NCBI GenBank assembly: GCA_910587255.1 | Contig: CAJUKT010000106.1 | Coordinates: 1 to 20,682, forward strand | DNA: 20,682 bases | Direction of reading: 5' to 3' | Origin: an uncultured Oscillospiraceae bacterium | GTDB taxonomy: Bacteria > Bacillota > Clostridia > Oscillospirales > Oscillospiraceae | Notes under the pieces: model-generated | What the model was told of the DNA's origin: nothing | The model's database searches: none | What the model saw: only the letters and a program-made list of their open reading frames with translations | In this document: positions 6,729 through 13,682 of the stretch, piece by piece | Position numbering within the stretch: the first letter of the stretch is position 1 | Layout: every line of letters begins with the position of its first letter | Position numbers and translations under genes: made by a program

Positions 6729-7393
6729 GTGTGAGATTTTCTTTTCACGGGTTCTGTGAGCATACGCTCCGTGCTCCACCCTCTTATATAACGGTTATGG
6801 AGTGTTACCCACTTGATTCCTAAACAATCGGCCCACTCGGAAATGGTTCTCGAAACTCCCTTATACGTGATAACAATATTGTCGGATTTGTTGACATTTT
6901 GAGCTTTCATAGGAACCCATCTACAATTTGACGGCTCATAGTTTCCGTCATTATCAATGCGGTCTAATGTATATCCGTCTGGTCTGCCGCCGACAGAATC
7001 AGACCAACTGACAAACCCATCAAAGTCTTTCCATTCATCACAAATGACTATTCCACGCCCGCCATATCTGCCGTAATTTTTTGAACTTGGCTTGTGGCAA
7101 CGATACATCATCTGCAACCATACATGGTAAAGCGGATGGCTGCTTTGTCCTCCTTGAATTTTGCAAACAGTTGCCTTTTTGCAACCACAGCTCTTTACAA
7201 CCCCGCGGCGAAACTGAGACGGGGTTACATTAGTGGTTTTCCCGCATTCACATAGGCAACGCAATTTCCATTCCCTATCCGATGGCTTTCGTTCCGCAAG
7301 CCCGACAACGGTTAAAGAGTGAGATTTTTTCCCAATATACTCGTTGACGTTGAAATGCGGCTTTTGAATTTTGGTTTTGCATTCTTTCCTCAT
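6716..7393 (-). CDS. HNH endonuclease, homing-type, free-standing
   Basis: This 225-residue protein has three parts. Residues 40-75 have a zinc-binding Cys cluster (CLCECGKTTNV and KSCGCKK). The central part (about 85-165) carries HPLYHVWLQMMYRC, NYGRYGGRGIVICDEW, GGRPDGYTLDRIDNDGNYEP and SNCRWVPMKAQNVNKS, the hallmark block of phage HNH endonucleases. The C-terminal part (about 172-215) is a repeat-like DNA-binding module (ITYKGVSRTISEWADCLGIKWVTLHNRYIRGWSTERML). Its opposite orientation and lower GC inside the plus-strand cassette fit an invading homing endonuclease that cuts cassette-less alleles. It has its own promoter and structured leader. The cut site is unknown. Confidence 0.75.
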   Translation of the reverse strand: MRKECKTKIQKPHFNVNEYIGKKSHSLTVVGLAERKPSDREWKLRCLCECGKTTNVTPSQFRRGVVKSCGCKKATVCKIQGGQSSHPLYHVWLQMMYRCHKPSSKNYGRYGGRGIVICDEWKDFDGFVSWSDSVGGRPDGYTLDRIDNDGNYEPSNCRWVPMKAQNVNKSDNIVITYKGVSRTISEWADCLGIKWVTLHNRYIRGWSTERMLTEPVKRKSHTAGA

Positions 7394-7428
7394 AGCATTT
7401 ACCCTTTCATGCGCCCTGCTTTAATAAA

Positions 7429-7481
7429 TTGTGCGGAAACCGTCAGGGTAACGGCTTTCGGGAGCGACCCTATCCGCACAA
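7429..7481 (-). ncRNA. Structured 5' leader of the HNH gene (pseudoknot-capable)
   Basis: On the minus strand TTGTGCGGA (7481-7473) pairs perfectly with TCCGCACAA (7437-7429), closing a 35-base interior. Within it, AGGGT (7471-7467) can pair with ACCCT (7449-7445). AGCCGT can pair with ACGGTT around a loop that contains ACCCT, giving a possible pseudoknot. The element starts at the predicted transcription start and ends 36 bases before the HNH ATG. I do not match it to a known riboswitch or ribozyme. It could equally be read on the plus strand ahead of the gene at 7574. Confidence 0.4.
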
Positions 7482-7485
7482 CATA

Positions 7486-7514
7486 ATTATAGCATATTTC
7501 AACGCAATAAACAA
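7486..7514 (-). promoter_or_regulatory. SigA promoter for the HNH gene
   Basis: On the minus strand TTGTTT (7514-7509), a 17-base spacer, and a perfect TATAAT (7491-7486) preceded by TGC form an extended -10 promoter. The start point would fall near 7479, exactly at the start of the leader stem. Confidence 0.65.
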
Positions 7515-7573
7515 GTATATTCTTCCGGGTGCACACGGATTGAGTATAAATTTTTAACAAAGGAGATTTACTT

Positions 7574-8428
7574 ATGTCTTTAGGTTCTGAAAGCGGCATC
7601 CCCGCTGTTATGAACGTGACGCCTACAAACAGCGCGTGTAACAACAGTGGCTGGGGTGGAGATTGGGGGGCTTGGATTCTCCTGTTCCTTGTATTTAGTA
7701 TGTTCGGCTGGGGCGGTATGGGCGGCTTCGGCATGGGCGGCTGGGGCGGTTTCGGAGGTATGGGTGGGGCCTATCCCGCGGAATCCATCCTTCAGCGCAG
7801 TCTGGACACCCAAACCATCATCGGGAAGCTGGACGGCGTGACCCAGGGCCTGTGCGACGGCTTCTACTCCATGCAGAACTCCATCAACGGCCTGGGCATG
7901 AACGTCATGCAGGGCTTCCACGGGGTTGACAATGCCATCTGTAACATGGGCTATCAGACCCAGCAGGGCTTTAACGCCACCCAGATGGCAATGATGCAGG
8001 GTCAGAACGCTCTCCAGGCTCAGCTTGCTCAGTGCTGCTGCGATCAGCGGGCTGGACTGGCCGATCTGAAGTATCAGATGGCTACCGACACCTGCGCCGT
8101 GACCAACACCATCCAGAACACCACGCGAGACGTGATCGATAACCAGAACGCCAACAGCCGGGCCATTCTGGACGCGTTGAACGCCAACTACATCCGCACT
8201 CTGGAGAGCGAGAACCAGTCTCTGAAACTGTCCGCCTCCCAGGCCAATCAGAACGCCGTGCTGATGGCGGCTATGGACGCCAACAAGGCTGAAATTCTGC
8301 GTCGCACCGGTGCGGAGTGCCCCACCCCGGCCTATGTAGTGCAACCCCCTCAGCCCGTGAACTTTCCCACCAACTGCTGCGGGCAGTTTAATGGCTGGGG
8401 CAACGGCTGCGGGAACTGCGGATGCTAA
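7574..8428 (+). CDS. Gly/Trp-rich membrane-anchored, Cys-rich helical stalk protein
   Basis: This 284-residue protein has AAAGGAG upstream of ATG. Residues about 31-46 are a hydrophobic segment (WGAWILLFLVFSMFGW), followed by a Gly-rich GWGGMGGF repeat tract (46-65). Residues 70-230 are a long polar helix-forming region with repeated Q-G-F and Asn/Gln blocks, a CCC triplet at 154-156, and a terminal coiled-coil stretch (IRTLESENQSLKLSASQANQNAVL). The C-terminus is Cys/Gly-rich (NCCGQFNGWGNGCGNCGC). The pattern suggests a membrane-anchored, disulfide or metal cross-linked stalk or fibre. I recall similar proteins in gut Clostridia mobile DNA, without known function. Confidence 0.55.
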   Translation: MSLGSESGIPAVMNVTPTNSACNNSGWGGDWGAWILLFLVFSMFGWGGMGGFGMGGWGGFGGMGGAYPAESILQRSLDTQTIIGKLDGVTQGLCDGFYSMQNSINGLGMNVMQGFHGVDNAICNMGYQTQQGFNATQMAMMQGQNALQAQLAQCCCDQRAGLADLKYQMATDTCAVTNTIQNTTRDVIDNQNANSRAILDALNANYIRTLESENQSLKLSASQANQNAVLMAAMDANKAEILRRTGAECPTPAYVVQPPQPVNFPTNCCGQFNGWGNGCGNCGC

Positions 8429-8494
8429 AACCAAATATCTAAGCAACTTTTTCCAAAATGGAAAATGTTCGGCTCCATGCCGATTTTGACAATA

Positions 8495-8530
8495 GCGGCG
8501 GGGGCGGTATGTCTCCGCCGCCACATTTTT
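8495..8530 (+). terminator. Hairpin with T run between cassette genes (attenuator-like)
   Basis: GCGGCGG (8495-8501) pairs with CCGCCGC (8515-8521), followed at 8526-8530 by TTTTT. It lies 66 bases after one gene and 16 bases before the next, so it may cause partial termination inside the operon. Confidence 0.45.
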
Positions 8531-8546
8531 AGAAAGGACTGATAAA

Positions 8547-8975
8547 ATGGCTGCTGAGTTCAGCAACAATGCCGTGCAGACAATTCTTCCCAATCAGAAC
8601 GCAGTATTCACCGAGACGCCTGTCCAGTGTTGCAACGGAAATATTTCCCACCGGGAAGGGAGCGGTATCTTTACCCTGAGAGGCAGAACAAACCAGTGCA
8701 GAGCCCGGTATCGCGTCACCTTTAATGGAAATATCGCCGTTCCGACAGGCGGCACGGCTGGAGCGATCTCTGTTGCGCTGGCAATTGCCGGGGAGCCTCT
8801 TTACAGTACCATCTCAACCGTTACCCCTGCTGCCGTTGAGAACTATTTTAATGTGTCCGTGTCCGCATTCATTGAAGTAGACCGGGGCTGCTGCCTTAAT
8901 GTTGCCGTGGAGAACGTGAGCACTCAGGCTATCAATCTCGCCAACCCCAATCTCATTATTGAGCGCGTTTGCTGA
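8547..8975 (+). CDS. Beta-rich (jelly-roll-like) protein of unknown function
   Basis: This 142-residue protein has GAAAGGA before ATG. It is almost entirely alternating beta strands: FTETPVQCC, ISHREGSGIFTLRGRTNQCRARYRVTFNGNIAVPTGGTAGAISVALAIAGEPL, then TPAAVENYFNVSVSAFIEV, GCCLNVAVENVS and a closing NPNLIIERVC. This strand order suggests a single beta-sandwich such as a TNF-like or phage decoration/fibre-head domain. Paired cysteines (CC at 27-28, CC near 112) may cross-link oligomers. There is no signal peptide. A virion-surface or host-surface binding role is inference only. Confidence 0.55.
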   Translation: MAAEFSNNAVQTILPNQNAVFTETPVQCCNGNISHREGSGIFTLRGRTNQCRARYRVTFNGNIAVPTGGTAGAISVALAIAGEPLYSTISTVTPAAVENYFNVSVSAFIEVDRGCCLNVAVENVSTQAINLANPNLIIERVC

Positions 8976-8989
8976 AAGGAGAAACCAAC

Positions 8990-9421
8990 ATGGAAAAACT
9001 GCATGAGCTGAAAGAAAAGCTTTGGGCCGAGCTGGAGGAGCTGGCCGAAAAGCGTGAGATGGGCGCTGGTGATTTGGAAGTTGCCCACAAGATTACTGAC
9101 ACCATTAAGAACATCGACAAGATTTGTATGTTGGAGGATGGAGAAGGCTATAGCGAGGCCGTTGACGGTATGGACTATGGGCGTGGGTCCAGCTACGCCA
9201 ATCGAGGCAAGCACTATGTACGGGGCCACTATAGCCGAGACGGCGGCATGGACGGGTATAGCTCCCGGCGTGGCGGCGGTTCCCGCAGTGGCCGGGGCGG
9301 CTACAGCCGTGATGACGGCAGAAGCGAAATGATGGAGCATCTGGAGATGGCCCTGGATAGCGCAAGCGACCAGGACCGGGAGACCATCAAACGCTTTATG
9401 CGCCAGCTGGAACAGGCGTAA
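8990..9421 (+). CDS. Helical protein with Arg/Gly/Ser/Tyr-rich linker
   Basis: The 143-residue product starts at ATG 8990, with AAAGGAG upstream. Residues 1-60 form a charged coiled-coil-like helix (MEKLHELKEKLWAELEELAEK) and then KITDTIKNIDKICML. Residues 65-110 are low complexity (YSRDGGMDGYSSRRGGGSRSGRGGYSRDD), like flexible nucleic-acid-binding or phase-separating RGG tracts. A final helix (MMEHLEMALDSASDQDRETIKRFMRQLEQA) closes it. The front resembles proteins beside these cassettes in other Clostridia, from memory. RNA or DNA binding is a reasonable guess from the RGG-like tract. Confidence 0.55.
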   Translation: MEKLHELKEKLWAELEELAEKREMGAGDLEVAHKITDTIKNIDKICMLEDGEGYSEAVDGMDYGRGSSYANRGKHYVRGHYSRDGGMDGYSSRRGGGSRSGRGGYSRDDGRSEMMEHLEMALDSASDQDRETIKRFMRQLEQA

Positions 9422-9433
9422 GGGGGTGCGGCT

Positions 9434-9787
9434 ATGTCCGCGCCAAACCTTAAAGAGATAGAGTGGGCAATCCACGAGCTGGAAAGCCTGGAGAGCTCTG
9501 ATGGCCGCTATACGTTGCTGGCGGCTCTCTACACCTGCCGAAATGAGATGCTGGGCCTATCCGTTCAGCATCCGCAGATGGCGACATACTCTGAATCGGC
9601 AAAGCCAGTTAAGGCAGTAATTTCCGCAGAGCCGGTGGCCCGGTATGGCGATAGCGAGTTCTTAAAAGCGGTGGATGGGAAGGACCCGGCCAAAGTCTGG
9701 GCCATTATGGACGACCTTATGGATTCGCTTCGAGTGGTCAACCGCAGAGTTTATGATCATTTTGTTCAGCGGCTGGGGAATGCGTAA
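9434..9787 (+). CDS. Helical cassette-end protein of unknown function
   Basis: This is a 117-residue, mostly helical protein 12 bases after the preceding gene (AAGGGGGTG upstream of ATG 9434). It starts MSAPNLKEIEWAIHELESLESSDGRYTLLAALYTCRNEM, and after a linker ends in a helical hairpin (FLKAVDGKDPAKVWAIMDDLMDSLRVVNRRVYDHFVQRL). There are no membrane segments and no enzyme motif. It is the last gene of the cassette; its stop codon lies at the base of the terminator stem. Confidence 0.55.
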   Translation: MSAPNLKEIEWAIHELESLESSDGRYTLLAALYTCRNEMLGLSVQHPQMATYSESAKPVKAVISAEPVARYGDSEFLKAVDGKDPAKVWAIMDDLMDSLRVVNRRVYDHFVQRLGNA

Positions 9788-9816
9788 AAGGAGGTGCTTC
9801 CCCTCCTTTTATTTTG
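9786..9816 (+). terminator. Terminator closing the accessory cassette
   Basis: AAAAGGAGG (9786-9794) pairs with CCTCCTTTT (9802-9810) around a short loop, followed by ATTTT. It begins within the stop codon of the last cassette gene. Confidence 0.75.
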
Positions 9817-10020
9817 ACCAGGCAAAGAGATATTTTGTGGGACAAGAAAAAATGTGAAAACTAACTATTGCTTGCGCGTTACTAACAAACTGGCCTTCTT
9901 TTACAATTTGAGAAACCCCTTGAACCGTTCTGTTACTGTTCACAGGGACACAAGTTGAACCTACCCCTATATTTGGTGAGCGGGCGGCGGAAGCTGCCCG
10001 CTCACCTCGTTTTTCTGTCC
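9816..10020. other. Intergenic boundary region with two short repeats and a hairpin
   Basis: No gene is seen here. GTTACTAACAAA (9878-9889) is repeated directly at 19585-19596 beside the tyrosine integrase. GAAACCCCTTGAACCG (9912-9927) is repeated in inverted orientation at 19420-19435 next to the tRNA fragment. GGTGAGCGGGC (9975-9985) pairs perfectly with GCCCGCTCACC (9996-10006) and is followed by CGTTTTT on the plus strand, a terminator facing the recombinase. The left end of the serine-recombinase element probably lies in this stretch, but I cannot place it to the base. Confidence 0.5.
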
Positions 10021-11706
10021 CTACGCCAGCAGTTTCAAGCAGTCCTCCATGGAGGGCAGGGTTGCCATCTGCGGCTGGCGCTCACCCGGCTCCATCGGGC
10101 TGTCCAGGTTCCCAATGTCCCGGTAGATGATCCGGACGCTCTGCGCCGCACTGCGGGAATATTTCACGCTGCGCTCCCCAATCTCGATGCGCTGGATGAA
10201 CAGTCGAGCCAGCTCCGGCGTCAGCTCGTCGATGGTGGTGAACCGCTTGGCCTTCTCAATGAACGCTTCCACGTTGGCGGCGGACGCTTTCAGCTTCTCC
10301 AGCCTGTCCTCCTTTTCCGGGATGGCCTCTTGCAGCATCTTCTGCTCGGCGTTATAATCGGCGGAGAGCATCTGGAACTGCCCGGCGGTGATCCGTTGGA
10401 GGACGTGATCCTCATAGAGCCGCTTGAACAGCATAGACAGCTCCCCATCCCGCTTCCGCATGGCGTCCAGCTCCTTCTGGAGCGTATTCATCTCCCGGCG
10501 CAGTTCCTTGCTGTTCTTCTGGTTGATGTACGCCGCGAACTGCCGCTCCTTCATCCTGGCAAAGTGGGTCACCCGCCGGAGGTCATCCAGCACGATCTTG
10601 CACAGCTCATCCTCCCGGATATGGTGTGCGGAACACGCAGCCTTGCCCCGTTTCCCGTAGGTGTAGCACGTGTAATAATACCTCGCCTTTTCCATCGTGC
10701 TGGCCCGGTGGAGCACCATGGGCTTGCCGCAGTCCTCACAGAAGGCCAACCCAGAGAAGATATTCGGCTCATCCATCTGTTTCGGGACGCGCTTCTTGTG
10801 CTGGCGCACGTCCTGCACGATGTCCCACTGCTCCTGGGTGACCAGCGCCGGGTGGGTGTTCTCCACTGTGATCTGCTCACGCTCCGGTCGGCGGATCAGC
10901 TTCTTGTTTTTGTAGGAAAGCGAAGTGGATCGCAGTCCCACCGTATGCCCCAGGTAGACCCGGTTGTCCAGGATGCCCGTCACGCTGCTGCCGCTCCAAT
11001 CATAGGGCCGGGTGGTGTCCACATGGTTGTGGGACTTCCCCTCTTTTTGGTAGGCGTAGTTGGCGGGCGTCAGGATCTGCTCGTCCGTCAGGATGCGGGC
11101 GATTTGGTTGGGGCCTTTGCCGCTGGCGCACAGGTCGAAGATGCGCTGCACCACAGGCGCGGTTTCCTCGTTGGGGACGATCTCCTTGCTGTCCGCCGCT
11201 TTCCTGCGGTAGCCGTAGGGCGGCCTGCCGCCGAGACGCTCACCGCGCTCCGCCTGGAGCTTTTTCACCGCCCGAACCTTTTTGCTGGTATCCTTGGCGT
11301 GCAGCTCATTTGCCCAGTTTCGGATGGGATTGAAGTCGGTGCTGCTCTCCACCAGGGAGTCCACTCCATCATTGATGGCGATGAAGCGGACGCCCTTCGT
11401 GGGCAGATAGAGTTCTGTCAGCTGGCCCACCTGCAAATACTCGCGGCCCAGGCGGGACATATCCTTGACGATCAACGTGTCCACCTCGTCCGCTTCGATC
11501 ATCTCAATGACCTTTTTCCAGGAAGGCCGCTCGAAGTTCGTCCCGCTGTAACCATCGTCCGCCAGGAATATGGCGTTTTCAAAACCATTATCAGCAGCGT
11601 ATTTCTCCAACAGCAGGCGCTGGTTTATGATCGAATTCGAATCGCCCATCCGGGCGTCCTCTTGACTGAGCCGTCCGTAGAGAATCGTATATTTTTGGCT
11701 TGCCAT
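10021..11706 (-). CDS. Large serine recombinase (TnpX/TndX-like)
   Basis: This 561-residue protein excises and integrates its element by serine-mediated strand exchange. The N-terminal resolvase domain (1-145) has Ser14 in YGRLSQED, SGTNFERPSW, and LIVKDMSRLGREY with conserved Arg. The Recombinase domain (about 160-300) includes GGRPPYGYRR. A zinc ribbon has Cys323, Cys326, Cys347 and Cys358. A coiled coil (about 375-450) and a DUF4368-type C-terminus (about 485-545) complete it. The length and domain order are those of Tn4451 TnpX and Tn5397 TndX relatives. The start follows GGAGGAAAA. It sits at the left end of the mobilization operon. Confidence 0.92.
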   Translation of the reverse strand: MASQKYTILYGRLSQEDARMGDSNSIINQRLLLEKYAADNGFENAIFLADDGYSGTNFERPSWKKVIEMIEADEVDTLIVKDMSRLGREYLQVGQLTELYLPTKGVRFIAINDGVDSLVESSTDFNPIRNWANELHAKDTSKKVRAVKKLQAERGERLGGRPPYGYRRKAADSKEIVPNEETAPVVQRIFDLCASGKGPNQIARILTDEQILTPANYAYQKEGKSHNHVDTTRPYDWSGSSVTGILDNRVYLGHTVGLRSTSLSYKNKKLIRRPEREQITVENTHPALVTQEQWDIVQDVRQHKKRVPKQMDEPNIFSGLAFCEDCGKPMVLHRASTMEKARYYYTCYTYGKRGKAACSAHHIREDELCKIVLDDLRRVTHFARMKERQFAAYINQKNSKELRREMNTLQKELDAMRKRDGELSMLFKRLYEDHVLQRITAGQFQMLSADYNAEQKMLQEAIPEKEDRLEKLKASAANVEAFIEKAKRFTTIDELTPELARLFIQRIEIGERSVKYSRSAAQSVRIIYRDIGNLDSPMEPGERQPQMATLPSMEDCLKLLA

Positions 11707-11735
11707 TTTACTGTTTTCCTCCTTTCTGTCAGCAA

Positions 11736-11769
11736 GCCGGTACGGTAATACACACTATACCGCACCGGC
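11736..11769 (-). promoter_or_regulatory. 12-bp imperfect inverted repeat upstream of the recombinase
   Basis: GCCGGTACGGTA (11736-11747) and TACCGCACCGGC (11758-11769) pair at 11 of 12 positions around a 10-base loop, 30 bases before the recombinase ATG. It is a candidate operator or translational control hairpin for the recombinase. A TATAGT within the loop side on the minus strand could be a -10, but I see no convincing -35. Confidence 0.4.
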
Positions 11770-11790
11770 CCGCCGAAGTCTACTGAAACA

Positions 11791-12069
11791 TCATCCGGCG
11801 CGGGTATCTTTTTTCAACTCGGCGTCGATGAGTTCCAGCATTTTGTCTGTGGGTGTGGCGGTGGGGTGGCCGGGGAACACGGAGGAGACGTGGAAGCACT
11901 TCCCTCCAATGAGCATCTTCCGTTCGAGGACAAAACCTCCCTCGCACTCTGACGTGGCGGTGTCGCGGAAGATCGTGTTCACTCCATCGCCCTCCTGCCG
12001 CAGCACGGCGTTCTCCGGGCGGTAACCGCCCAGCATCCCGGTTGTCATGTATTCCTGCAACTCGGTCAT
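11791..12069 (-). CDS. Small conserved protein of mobilizable elements
   Basis: This is a 92-residue protein. I chose ATG 12069 because AAAGGAG is directly upstream; the longer frame uses a GTG 5' of that ribosome binding site. It begins MTELQEYMTTGMLGGYRPENAVLRQEGDG and has a compact alpha/beta pattern (TIFRDTATSECEGGFVLERKMLIGGKCFHVSSVFPG), ending in a helix (TPTDKMLELIDAELKK). It sits between relaxase and recombinase genes, where similar small ORFs occur in related Firmicutes elements. The function is unknown. Confidence 0.6.
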   Translation of the reverse strand: MTELQEYMTTGMLGGYRPENAVLRQEGDGVNTIFRDTATSECEGGFVLERKMLIGGKCFHVSSVFPGHPTATPTDKMLELIDAELKKDTRAG

Positions 12070-12089
12070 AAAACTCCTTTCTCCCTGGT

Positions 12090-13088
12090 TCACAGGGTTG
12101 GCCCAAAATCATATCCCTGACTGCCGCTGAACTTCTGGCCCATGGCCAGCTTCTTCAGCGCTTCACGCCGCCGTTGCTTGCTGTCCGTCCAGGTGGGCGG
12201 CGCGGGGAGCTGCCACTCCGCGTCACGCTCCAGGTCGGCCAGCACCTGGAACCACCCCGCCGCCAGCTCACCCAGCCAGCCCTCGTCCGGCTCCAGCGTA
12301 GCGGGACGGAAGCCTGTGGCCTGACGGTAGACGAACAGCAACTCCAGGTTTTCCTTGAGGAAAGTTTCATCGTGGAGGCTGCTGTCCCGGCATTTGCGCC
12401 CGTTGGGACAGGTGAACGTGATGTGCTTCCGGTTCGGCTCCCATCTCACCTCGTAGCCCTCCACCTCCATGTTCTCAATGAAACTCTCCCGGTCATCTGC
12501 GTACTCCAGCGCCTCGTTGATAGCCTGGATCAGATCCAGCTTCCAGCTGTCGCCGCGCAGGCCCGCCTGGTACTCGCCGGGCGTCATCCGTTTCTTCTTC
12601 GCGTGGGACACGGGAGGCGGCAGTATGCTCAGCTTGTGGGCGGCACAGATCTTATCGTTGACCCTTCGGTGCTCAATCAAATCGCTGCGGCTCTGGTGGA
12701 GCTTACGACCATCCCGGCAGCTGACGCTGTTCACCACGAAGTGGTTGTGGAGGTGGCCTGTGTCAACGTGGGTGGCAATCAGCACCTCGAAGTCTGGGAA
12801 CTGCTGCTGCGCGAATTCCAGACCGATGGCGTTGACCTCCTGCGGCGTGATGTTGTCCTCGTCGGAGAAGGACTGGACGAAGTGGTAGTACTGCGTGCCG
12901 TCCGTTTTGCGGAACCGCTGCTTGGTCATCTGCATCTCGATGAGCGCAGACTGTGGGACGCAGTTGTATCCGGATACCAGCCTGTCATCGTCCCAGCGCG
13001 TTTTCTTTTCCTGCTCCACATACTCGACCACCCCGCGCAGGGCCTTGCCGCTCTGCGTCTTGCTGCGGATCGCGGTGAAGGTTGCCAT
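12090..13088 (-). CDS. mobA: MobA/VirD2-type relaxase
   Basis: This 332-residue relaxase would nick the element at oriT and pilot the strand during conjugative mobilization. Residues 107-120 contain HVDTGHLHNHFVVN, the metal-binding three-histidine motif (HxDxxHxHNH) of the PF03432 relaxase family. The catalytic Tyr is probably Tyr23 in GVVEYVEQEKKT. SCRDGRKLHQS follows, as in MOBP relatives. The C-terminal 130 residues carry accessory domains (RWEPNRKHITFTCPNGRKCRD). Its ATG shares a base with the stop of mobC, so the two are coupled. No type IV secretion genes lie in the window, so transfer needs a helper. Confidence 0.9.
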   Translation of the reverse strand: MATFTAIRSKTQSGKALRGVVEYVEQEKKTRWDDDRLVSGYNCVPQSALIEMQMTKQRFRKTDGTQYYHFVQSFSDEDNITPQEVNAIGLEFAQQQFPDFEVLIATHVDTGHLHNHFVVNSVSCRDGRKLHQSRSDLIEHRRVNDKICAAHKLSILPPPVSHAKKKRMTPGEYQAGLRGDSWKLDLIQAINEALEYADDRESFIENMEVEGYEVRWEPNRKHITFTCPNGRKCRDSSLHDETFLKENLELLFVYRQATGFRPATLEPDEGWLGELAAGWFQVLADLERDAEWQLPAPPTWTDSKQRRREALKKLAMGQKFSGSQGYDFGPTL

Positions 13089-13402
13089 CAGCGCACCTCC
13101 CGAACCAGTGCGCCCAGCGTGTCACACAGCCGGGTGTACTCGCTGAGCAGATCGTCGCCGCGCAGGACGGTGAGCCGTCCCATGTTTGCCAGCGTGGTCA
13201 GTTGGTTGAGATTGCGGCCTTGGGCTTTCATCTCAGAGAGCAGATCGTCCAGACCATCCACCCGGACGATGTCCTTCCCGAGCGCGCAGGTGGTGAGGTA
13301 ATCGGTAACGGTCATGCCAGCGGCCCTGGCCCGCTGTTGGATGGATTTTTTGTCCGCCTGGGTCATCCTGGCGGTGATGATTTCGGTTTTCTTTTTCTGC
13401 AT
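13088..13402 (-). CDS. mobC: MobC-like relaxosome accessory protein
   Basis: This is a 104-residue protein starting at ATG 13402 with GGAGATCA just upstream (the frame is open further back, but without coding character). It begins KKKTEIITARMTQADKKSIQQRARAAGMTVTDYLTTCALGKDI, a ribbon-helix-helix-type DNA-binding front. It continues with LDDLLSEMKAQGRNLNQLTTLANMG, the conserved GxNLNQ block of PF05713 (bacterial mobilization protein MobC). MobC binds near oriT and helps the relaxase nick. It directly precedes mobA. Confidence 0.88.
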   Translation of the reverse strand: MQKKKTEIITARMTQADKKSIQQRARAAGMTVTDYLTTCALGKDIVRVDGLDDLLSEMKAQGRNLNQLTTLANMGRLTVLRGDDLLSEYTRLCDTLGALVREVR

Positions 13403-13682
13403 TGATCTCCTTTCTCCCCCTTTAGGGGGCAGGGGGAGCCGGGGCAGGGCCCCGGCGAGTGCGGGCGGCGTATAGCCGGACGCGATGCTTGCCCCACCCA
13501 AGAGGGTGGGCTTCCGCCCCAACGGGGCGCCTCTGCGATGCCCTAACTGGACGCTCCCACCAACGGCCCACAAAAGCCGAACACCGCGCCTGGGCCGCTC
13601 TGCGGGTACATTCTCGCTCTGCACCGCAAGAGCGGACACAGCGCCGCACACGGGCCAACGTGGGGCATCACAGGCGGTGCGG
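13403..13682. other. Likely oriT region: GC-rich intergenic stretch with stacked inverted repeats
   Basis: These 280 bases lie between the ATPase gene and mobC and hold no gene. They contain CCCCC/GGGGG (13416-13429), GCCGGGGC/GCCCCGGC with a 3-base loop (13438-13456), CCCACCC/GGGTGGG (13493-13510), CGCCCC/GGGGCG (13515-13529) and CGCTCT/AGAGCG (13615-13634). Stacked inverted repeats immediately upstream of mobC-mobA are the expected setting of oriT. The nick site cannot be named from sequence alone. Confidence 0.55.

Noticed and set aside
7429..7481. Hammerhead-like words (GTC, CGAAA, CTGA) in the HNH leader
   Set aside because: The words occur in the wrong circular order and CTGACGG lacks the required final A, so no hammerhead fold is possible.
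7580..8593. 337-residue minus-strand ORF across the stalk-protein gene
   Set aside because: No ribosome binding site; product has the His/Val-rich bias typical of antisense frames.
9955..11748. 597-residue plus-strand ORF opposite the serine recombinase
   Set aside because: It is an antisense shadow: the minus strand has all recombinase domains and a good ribosome binding site.
12174..13301. Long plus-strand ORF opposite mobA/mobC
   Set aside because: Shadow of the relaxase, whose motifs are unmistakable.
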